In this document: piece after piece, positions 1 to 5,900 of the stretch
Numbering within the stretch: position 1 is the stretch's first letter
Layout of the letters: each line of letters begins with the position of its first letter
DNA from: Chryseobacterium gleum
GTDB lineage: Bacteria > Bacteroidota > Bacteroidia > Flavobacteriales_D > Sanyastnellaceae
Length of the DNA stretch: 6,657 bases
NCBI GenBank assembly: GCA_945897395.1
Contig: CAMDFE010000086.1
Span: 1-6,657, forward strand
Direction of reading: 5' to 3'
Made by a program: the position numbers and the translations under genes
Notes under the pieces: generated by a model
What the model was told of the DNA's origin: nothing
What the model saw: the letters and a program-made list of their open reading frames with translations, nothing else
The model's database searches: none

Positions 1-616
1 TCCAACTCACCAAAAATTCACTATCCGAACTACTCCCATTTGTACACGACTCTACACCCACCTCACTCACCGTAGGATTCGTGGGAACAGCACTCGACAA
101 CACCCCCTGAACATTGGGGTACAACTCTAAATCCAAATACAACCGACGATTCAACACACTGACCGAAGTTGAATTTTCTCTAAGCGCCTGAACAATCACC
201 TTCGCATCACGCACATTACCCATCAACACCGTACGCTTATCAACACCCACATTCAACAACGTCGTTCCATTACCTGAATTACCATCCAAAATCAAGGTTT
301 CGTATTGGGATTGCAAGACACTGCTGCCACTCGCGTGGTATTCGATCTTCACATCTACCTCATACACCTTATCGCCAACAGGCATAACGTCGCTCGCGTA
401 ATCCACGCCGAACGTTAGTGTAAACAAGCTACCTAAATCGCTCTGCGTAGAAGACAAGCTCGGAAGTTGAACCTGTTGGTTTGAATTCACTACGACGTCG
501 CCGGTAACTGACGTGTACTGCAGGCGTTGAGTAACGGGTGGGTACTGAGCGAGAATGGAGAGAGAGGGGATAAGGAGAGTGATTATAAAAAAACACCGAC
601 GTAAAAATGACTTCAT
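1..616 (-). CDS. N-terminus of a second large exported protein (C-terminus outside window)
   Basis: Translation from ATG 616 is open through base 2, giving 205 residues with no stop. Residues 1-23 are a signal peptide (KSFLRR, then CFFIITLLIPSLSILA|Q). The mature start is YPPVTQRLQYTSVTGDVVV, followed by strands LGSLFTLTFGVDYASDV, KVYEVDVKIEYHASG, YETLILDG, TVLMGNVRDAKVIVQAL and RLYLDLELYP. A Pro/Ser-rich linker (AVPTNPTVSEVGVESCTNG) then leads into EFLVSW at 200-205, which resembles the first strand of a fibronectin type III or Ig-like domain. The Cys next to 'NGS..DSEFLVSW' is a pattern I recall near the N-terminus of giant YD/RHS-like Bacteroidota proteins, so this may be a paralogue of the right-edge gene (inference). 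Coding-strand codons favour TTG, GTG and ACG, and GC is about 47%. The coding call is firm because frame, signal peptide and tight spacing agree. Confidence 0.85.
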   Translation of the reverse strand, partial: MKSFLRRCFFIITLLIPSLSILAQYPPVTQRLQYTSVTGDVVVNSNQQVQLPSLSSTQSDLGSLFTLTFGVDYASDVMPVGDKVYEVDVKIEYHASGSSVLQSQYETLILDGNSGNGTTLLNVGVDKRTVLMGNVRDAKVIVQALRENSTSVSVLNRRLYLDLELYPNVQGVLSSAVPTNPTVSEVGVESCTNGSSSDSEFLVSW

Positions 617-620
617 ATTA
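614..620 (-). promoter_or_regulatory. One-base stop/start junction before the left-edge gene
   Basis: The TAA at 620-618 is followed by a single T and then ATG at 616-614 (TAATATG). As at the previous junction there is no room for a promoter or ribosome-binding site, which indicates coupling and places the left-edge gene in the same operon. The sharp rise in GC content happens at this junction. Confidence 0.7.
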
Positions 621-1334
621 AAAATTTGCTAATTCAGTAATTTCAAAATTTTTATAAACCCCATTTCCAATCCATCCCTCGCTAATTTTCGTGACTACAT
701 CAGATAATTGATGAGACAAAACATCTATTTTTTTATAATCGAAATAATCAATCGTAATCTTCGATTTCTGAAAATTTCCTTCCGAAAAATCTCCATCTAT
801 TAACGGACTTGAATACCTTGAAATCATGGTAACACTTGACATTCTACCGTAGGTATCCACTCCATATTCCGCTCTTTCAATTTTAAAAGGTTCATTAAAA
901 AAAAGAACTATTTGTTTGAACCCATTGCTTTTCGACTTTTCGAGAATCCTGGAGGTGTAGTTTAGGTATTCATCAAATTGCTTTTCCAACCAATTCGCTT
1001 GTTGCGATTTATTTTTTAAAATATAAATCCTATTTTCTTCCTCAATAATTTGAATGACCCATGATTCATTCGAATAAACTTTGGTTCCAGGAAATTCGTA
1101 ATAACTGGCTGTAAGACTCATTTCTCCTATGCCTTTAAATTCTTCAAGTGCGGAATTCGACGACTCTCCTGCAAAAGATTTGTAATGCGTTTGAAAAGAC
1201 CAAGCAGATTGATACTGCTCTGCCATTTCTTTAAAAATAACTCTTGCTTCTAACGGCGTTATTTCTCGCTCGGTTTGAGCATAAATCAATGCGCAGAAAA
1301 AAAACAACAATGCAAACAAGAAAGACCGTTTCAT
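618..1334 (-). CDS. Exported 238-residue protein, possibly LolA-like; function unknown
   Basis: The start ATG at 1334 lies one base after the previous stop. Residues 1-19 are a signal peptide (Lys-Arg, then SFLFALLFFFCALIYA|Q); the Cys at 14 is not in a lipobox, so the mature protein is probably soluble in the periplasm or secreted. The next part is an amphipathic helix (TPLEARVIFKEMAEQYQSA), then alternating strands: FQTHYKSFAG, FKGIGEMSLTASYYEF, ESWVIQIIEEENRIYILKN. A helix plus successive antiparallel strands where a residue-poor 'GEM' strand is followed by a short 'xYYEF' strand resembles the half-barrel of LolA/LolB-type lipoprotein carriers, seen as small unnamed partners of large secreted proteins in Bacteroidota. 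This is a fold guess from pattern only. The C-terminal half (YSSPLIDGDF, KITIDYFDY, the VLSHQLSDVVTKI helix) is unrecognised. About 34% GC, lower than the gene after it. Confidence 0.85.
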   Translation of the reverse strand: MKRSFLFALLFFFCALIYAQTEREITPLEARVIFKEMAEQYQSAWSFQTHYKSFAGESSNSALEEFKGIGEMSLTASYYEFPGTKVYSNESWVIQIIEEENRIYILKNKSQQANWLEKQFDEYLNYTSRILEKSKSNGFKQIVLFFNEPFKIERAEYGVDTYGRMSSVTMISRYSSPLIDGDFSEGNFQKSKITIDYFDYKKIDVLSHQLSDVVTKISEGWIGNGVYKNFEITELANF

Positions 1335-1338
1335 TTTA
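1332..1338 (-). promoter_or_regulatory. One-base stop/start junction
   Basis: The TAA ending the 539-residue gene (1338-1336) is followed by one base and the ATG of the next gene (1334-1332), reading TAAAATG. The downstream gene is in a different frame. No ribosome-binding motif and no room for a promoter exist, so its translation is most likely coupled to termination of the gene before it. Confidence 0.7.
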
Positions 1339-2955
1339 GGGCTGTTTAATTGTGCTGTTGTGAGTTTCTTGAATAGTCATAACACCACGTTCAGTTTCTT
1401 TCTTCACTCGCATTAATTTTCCTTCTTCGTCATATTCATAAAAGGTCGCAAAATGTCTTTCATCTAATTCCGCAACAAAACGGAGATTAACGGGATCATA
1501 GACATAGGTTTTCATACTTCCATCAAATGGAAAAAAACGAATATCATCGAAGTATACGGTTGATCCATCATCTGAAGAGAGCGCCACATCGACGTAATCA
1601 ATATCAACTGGAGTTGTAAATTCTAGAGTAACTAACTGCCAATCGTCTACAATCGGATGAATCGCACTCGGAGTTACCGAATACGAATCAACCGTTGATG
1701 AACCTGAATGATTAACATACACATGCATTCGAGGGTGAGTAAAAGATTGAATACCGAAGGGGATGGTTCCTTGAGAGACCCATGCTTCCATGACATATTT
1801 CTTAGATGGCTCAGGCATTAGACGAGGTAAGCAATTTTCACAATAACTGCTTTCACCAATGGATACATTTCCATCTTCGTTCATTGAAAAACCCCAATCA
1901 CTTAAAAATATTTGCTCTGGGCAACTCACTCCTGAAAATTTCACAACACTCGCAATGTTGCATTGATTCTTTGGATGTCCTGATGTAGACCAAACAATTT
2001 CAACCAAATAATCGCCAGCAGATAATGCGCCGTAAGAAGAGTTGTAATCCCAAACTGCATTTCCTCCTGGGCAGTGAATGATTGTTCCGTTACATTCTAT
2101 TCCGCTACAATTTCCTAAAAACGAATTTGTAGGATAAAAATTCACTTCAGTTATTGGAGCCTTCCAGTCGATTGGAAAATTATTTACGAAGTCTATGGAC
2201 AAACCAAAAGTCGATGGATTGGAAATTTGTGTAGATAACCACAATCGATGAACTTCACTTGTATGACTACACGACGGATCATAAAACCAAAACAATCTCT
2301 GATTGTTATCACAAATGGTTAAGTTCTCATCACACGACATGGAATTACACAAACGGTATTCATCGGAAGAAATGGCGGTCAGATTTGATTCACATTGAAT
2401 GTTTGGGAGACAACTTCCTCCTGATATTGTTGCACTTGTACACAAATTAACCGTTCCTCCAAATTTGGAATCGAGAACATATTTTACAAGATAAAAACCG
2501 TTCGAAAGAGTAGAAAGAAAACTACTACCCAATGAAATATTATTGGTTAAACTTCCAAAAGCTGCAATAGGAAGATTCTCGCTTATTACAGCTTCCGAAA
2601 GTGATTCAAACGGTCCGTATAAATAAAGAGAATCTGAATTTACTAATAACGATGACGTTCCGCAAAGATTCGCAGAGAAGGACAGATTCAAATCTAGCTC
2701 ACCTTGGTATTGAAAGTTGTACCACTGAACCGTGCGATGAAAATCGTTGGTATCGTTAATTGTTTGAACATATACTGTATTGTTACATAGTTGATATGCT
2801 TCGACGTATTGCATGTCGGCAAACAAGGTATCAGTAACATTCGGAGTGCTCAAACCATCGTAAAGTGTACCATGTGTCCATGAAATTTGCGCTTGCAAAA
2901 CATTAGAAAACAATAAAAGGCAAATCGAATAAATTACTTTTTTGGAGAATTGCAT
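1336..2955 (-). CDS. Secreted protein with two Cys-containing repeats and the C-terminal tail of giant YD/RHS-like proteins
   Basis: The product is 539 residues from ATG 2955. Residues 1-22 form a signal peptide (Lys-Lys, then IYSICLLLF, then VLQA|Q), and no lipobox is seen. Two divergent repeats follow, about residues 53-183 and 202-345; each ends in a 'YLVxxV ... C ... SGxSC' strand pair. Residues 374-475 look like a jelly-roll or carbohydrate-binding-like module (YVMEAWVSQ, DDWQLVTLEF, VYFDDIRFFPF). The tail at 484-524 reads YVYDP, AELDE, YEYDEEG, RVKKETERG, a YD/RHS-like strand set. The mature part has 16 Cys, which suggests disulfides outside the cytoplasm. I recall the tail as the usual end of giant proteins like the upstream gene product, so this may be a detached C-terminal module acting with it (inference). 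No catalytic motif is seen. It is separated by 9 nt from the upstream gene and 1 nt from the downstream gene. Confidence 0.85.
   Translation of the reverse strand: MQFSKKVIYSICLLLFSNVLQAQISWTHGTLYDGLSTPNVTDTLFADMQYVEAYQLCNNTVYVQTINDTNDFHRTVQWYNFQYQGELDLNLSFSANLCGTSSLLVNSDSLYLYGPFESLSEAVISENLPIAAFGSLTNNISLGSSFLSTLSNGFYLVKYVLDSKFGGTVNLCTSATISGGSCLPNIQCESNLTAISSDEYRLCNSMSCDENLTICDNNQRLFWFYDPSCSHTSEVHRLWLSTQISNPSTFGLSIDFVNNFPIDWKAPITEVNFYPTNSFLGNCSGIECNGTIIHCPGGNAVWDYNSSYGALSAGDYLVEIVWSTSGHPKNQCNIASVVKFSGVSCPEQIFLSDWGFSMNEDGNVSIGESSYCENCLPRLMPEPSKKYVMEAWVSQGTIPFGIQSFTHPRMHVYVNHSGSSTVDSYSVTPSAIHPIVDDWQLVTLEFTTPVDIDYVDVALSSDDGSTVYFDDIRFFPFDGSMKTYVYDPVNLRFVAELDERHFATFYEYDEEGKLMRVKKETERGVMTIQETHNSTIKQP
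1360..1836 (-). other. Carbohydrate-binding-like module plus YD/RHS-like C-terminal tail
   Basis: Residues 374-532 of the 539-residue protein cover a beta-rich module (MEAWVSQ, MHVYVNHSG, DDWQLVTLEF, VYFDDIR) and the tail YVYDPVNLRFVAELDE, FYEYDEEGKLMRV, KKETERGVMTI. The 'AWV ... W ... F ... YFDDIR' layout is typical of jelly-roll carbohydrate-binding modules. The tail resembles YD-repeat strands, with a Tyr-Asp near the start of a strand and an Arg-x-x-x-Glu near its end. Its conservation, recalled from homologues, makes it the best handle for placing this protein in a family. Confidence 0.55.
1921..2799 (-). repeat. Two divergent protein-level repeats in the 539-residue protein
   Basis: Copy 1 spans about 2799-2407 and copy 2 about 2352-1921. 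Copy 1 has LCNNTVYVQT, LDLNLSFS, SLYLYGPFES and an end of FYLVKYVLDS ... C ... SGGSC. Copy 2 has ICDNNQRLFWF, FGLSIDF, TEVNFYP and an end of DYLVEIVWSTSG ... C ... FSGVSC. The similarity is in strand order and Cys positions and not in DNA identity, so the duplication is old. The linker between them (residues 183-202) also contains Cys. Exact boundaries are by eye. Confidence 0.45.
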
Positions 2956-2967
2956 ATTCAATAATTA
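2953..2967 (-). promoter_or_regulatory. Stop/start junction between the large gene and the 539-residue gene
   Basis: The upstream TAA (2967-2965) is followed by nine bases, TTATTGAAT, and then ATG (2955-2953). Both genes are in the same reading frame. An in-frame TTG at 2961 would add two residues (Met-Asn). I chose the ATG because it is the stronger codon and leaves a clean signal peptide (Gln-Phe-Ser-Lys-Lys, then a hydrophobic stretch). No GGAGG-like sequence is present, as is normal for Bacteroidota, so translation probably depends on arriving ribosomes or on the A/T-rich leader. Confidence 0.6.
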
Positions 2968-5900
2968 ATTTGAAACATATGTTGCGGTAACTATACAACC
3001 TGTCGCATCGGTCACTGTAATTGTTGCACTTTGAACGGCTGAAGGAATAACAAGCTGTCCACAATTTGAATACGTCGGAGAATTTCCTGTTGTATTCACA
3101 CTTCCAATGTTATAAGTATAAACTGGAGTTCCTCCTGTAACAACAACGTCGTGACCACCTGAGCTCATAACAAAATCAACGTTTAAATTACATTCGTTGA
3201 CGTCGCAAACTGTTTGATAACTCCCTTGCATAATCATTCCAGTAGTGCTCTGAACTTTCAATGCATATTTACCCGTATGTGATTTTTCAGAAGATCTTGA
3301 AAATCCTGAACCCGATGAATTGTATTGCTTATCGTCACAGTTTGCTCCATTAAATTCAAAATTGTCATACATGAATTCATTGTACGCCGTATTTGCCGCG
3401 ACTGCTGATGGAAGAGACTGATGATTAACAAATCTTGCGCTACTATATCTGTTCAGCGCATCTTTGTTTTCTAACTCTTGTCCTTGTGGTCCGAATCGAC
3501 TAATAGCAGATGAGAATGTCCAATTTCGCGTATCAATTTCCCAAATACCATTTGAAGAAATCTTATAGAACGGCGTAAACGATTTGAAGTAACCGTCTTC
3601 TCTTACGTCGGTGCTGTTATTGAAATCACTCTGTGTTCGTTCAGTCAAATAACTATACGATTTTGAAGGCTTCCATGAACCACGTATTCCCAAAATAAAT
3701 GGATTGGTCGTAGTCAAATTTCCATTCTCATCATTGAAGCAATTGCATTGTGTTTGCCAATCATTGCTGTATTCGATTGCAGAGGCTTGTATAACCTTAG
3801 AATAAAGATTAGAGGACAGCAAATTTATTGGGTTGACGCGAGTCGTAATGGATTGCATGGCTGCCCCTTGCATATTTCTGTAGCCACTTCGAACAACCTT
3901 CGCTTTTACATTTTGACAAAGCACTGCGTGACCAAACTTGTCTACAGCTTGAACGAAATTATCTGCAACTTGAATTATCCAAACACGCACAGGGTTGCTC
4001 AAAGAGCCACCTGTTAGTGCGAGCTCATCACCCTCTGTGTAATAATTTTTTGCACTGTAGGTTACCGCCTTGCCTACTCCATCGAAACTTAAATTTTCTT
4101 GCATGCCAATATTCTTTGCGGCAGAATTCATTTGATCATATTTCCAATAAGCCGGAATGGTTAAGTTGTAAACCTCATCTTTGAAATTGGTAGTAACACG
4201 CGTAAGTATCGGTTGGCCAGATTCGGCATCATACGCTAAGTTCTCGGTTTCAACATAACTTCCAACATCCGACGCAATGGTTCTCTCTAATAAACCAAAT
4301 CGTTGAACAACCTTCGTTAATGTCATGGATCGGAATTGCTTCTTTTCAAATGAACCTGAGAACCACAAGGAAGGAATTGGGAATGGGCCAAAGGGTAATG
4401 TGATCATATCCAGATTCGGCGAAACGCTGCATACATTCGAAACTGAATTTTGCTCTGATTCATAACCGTAAGCATCGAATACAACACCTAATTCGCGATT
4501 GTTTTGAATGGATCCATTCCCACTCACAACTGTCACAAGATTATCAAGTTTACTTCTATTGTTCGCACTTGGCAATTCGTTTAATTTATATTCATACTTT
4601 ACAAAAGATTTTGGTGTCGTTGCTCCTTCAGCATAAACTTCCTGGGACATTGGCTTGCCATGCATGTCGTTCATTTCAATATAAAATCCTTGAGAGCCTG
4701 TGTAATAATCTTTGTGTGATTTAAAATTGGATAAAATCTGAAGACTAAAATTTGGCGTACGATCGCGATAAGAATCTAAAAGCGTTCTGTCCGCTATAAT
4801 TGGAAAATCCTTTGCTGTAAAGAATTTTTGAACGACAAATCCCGTGGCGTTGTGTGACACATTTTCACGACTCAGATTATTCACTCTAACTTCAGAATAA
4901 CCTACTGAAGCCATTGGATATAGCATTTCACCAATTGGTTCATCATGAAAAAATTGTTCGTCAGGCACCCCCTTGAACTTTATATCATAAAAAACGGGCT
5001 GATGAAATGGGTTTTCTTCTGCGCCAACTTGAGGTTCGTAAATGGCAACCCCCGAACTAATTCTATTGTTGTCTGTTTTATTCTCGGATGTCGTGTAGGA
5101 ATATTCTTGACCGTAGGTCATGCTGCTTCCCGAAATATCACTTAGCTCCTCCCAATTATCGTTAATTAGAATTCTTTTCACGCGGTGTCCACCACCCAAC
5201 TTACAAGAATTCACTTCTCTTACGCGAATTTGAGATCGAATGGTAACAAGCTTCTGAGCCTGGTGATCGTTGTACAAGTGGGTATTTGGATTTTTAAAGA
5301 ACTCCAATAAACTTCCTGCAGCATCTTTCATAGCGAGCAATATCTGAGAGGCGTTTCCTCCTTCAGTAGTTGACTGCATAACTTGCTTTGTCAAGTTCAT
5401 TCTTGCGAATTGCAAACCAGCTTTTGTAATCGGTGAGTACTTGTCATCGCCACCATTGTCTTTCAACTTTACTGATTGAAATCTTACATAACCATATGGT
5501 ACTCCATTGTGCTCAACAACACCTATAACTCTTTGACCATTTTCCTCGGCTATTTCATAATAGCCTGGGACATATTCATAAAACTCTTCATTCGTATTCT
5601 TCAGCCTGAATTGAATGAGGGCCTTTATAAATACAAACTTATCGTCGTTAAAATAATGCTGAATGTCTTCGTCATATTCTGAAGTTTCTTGTCCATTTAT
5701 CTTCTTCTTTTGAAGATTAAAAATGATGTATCTATTAAATTGAAATTCGACATCCGCTGAAGACTGATCTGAAATGATAACAGCACCTGGTGACGAATTT
5801 TGAATGTCAATATCAATATTGGGTGAGCCAATTGTAGACGACGTCCCTACAATTTCCATCATACGCATGGCATCCTTATCTTGAACATATGCATAATCAT

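Noticed and set aside
587..1304. Runs of seven or eight A on the plus strand (587-593, 897-904, 1297-1304) as phase-variation tracts
   Set aside because: They encode consecutive Phe or mixed hydrophobic codons, two of them in signal peptides, and runs of this length are expected in AT-rich DNA. Without variation between strains there is no case for switching.
1806..1988. A 60-codon open frame on the plus strand
   Set aside because: It lies antisense inside the 539-residue gene, has no recognisable domain or start context, and is the size expected by chance opposite an AT-rich coding strand.
2259..2450. A 63-codon open frame on the plus strand, rich in His, Tyr and Thr
   Set aside because: It mirrors the Cys-rich part of the minus-strand gene; its composition is the reverse complement of that gene's codons, and nothing around it suggests expression.
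2956..2961. TTG at 2961 as the start of the 539-residue protein
   Set aside because: The ATG two codons later is a stronger start and fits the signal peptide better; the TTG lies only three bases after the upstream stop.
618..2967. A promoter or terminator between the genes
   Set aside because: The spacers are 9, 1 and 1 nt, too short to hold either, and no GC-rich hairpin followed by a T run is seen at the junctions.
3748..4017. An 89-codon open frame on the plus strand
   Set aside because: It is fully antisense to a conserved part of the large gene, without a family pattern or promoter.
4945..5145. A 66-codon open frame on the plus strand
   Set aside because: Antisense within the large gene; no signal, domain or conserved motif.
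5476..5682. A 68-codon plus-strand frame with hydrophobic stretches that could look like a membrane peptide or toxin
   Set aside because: The hydrophobic residues arise from reading the complement of Asn, Lys, Tyr and Glu codons in the large gene; there is no separate start signal or partner gene.
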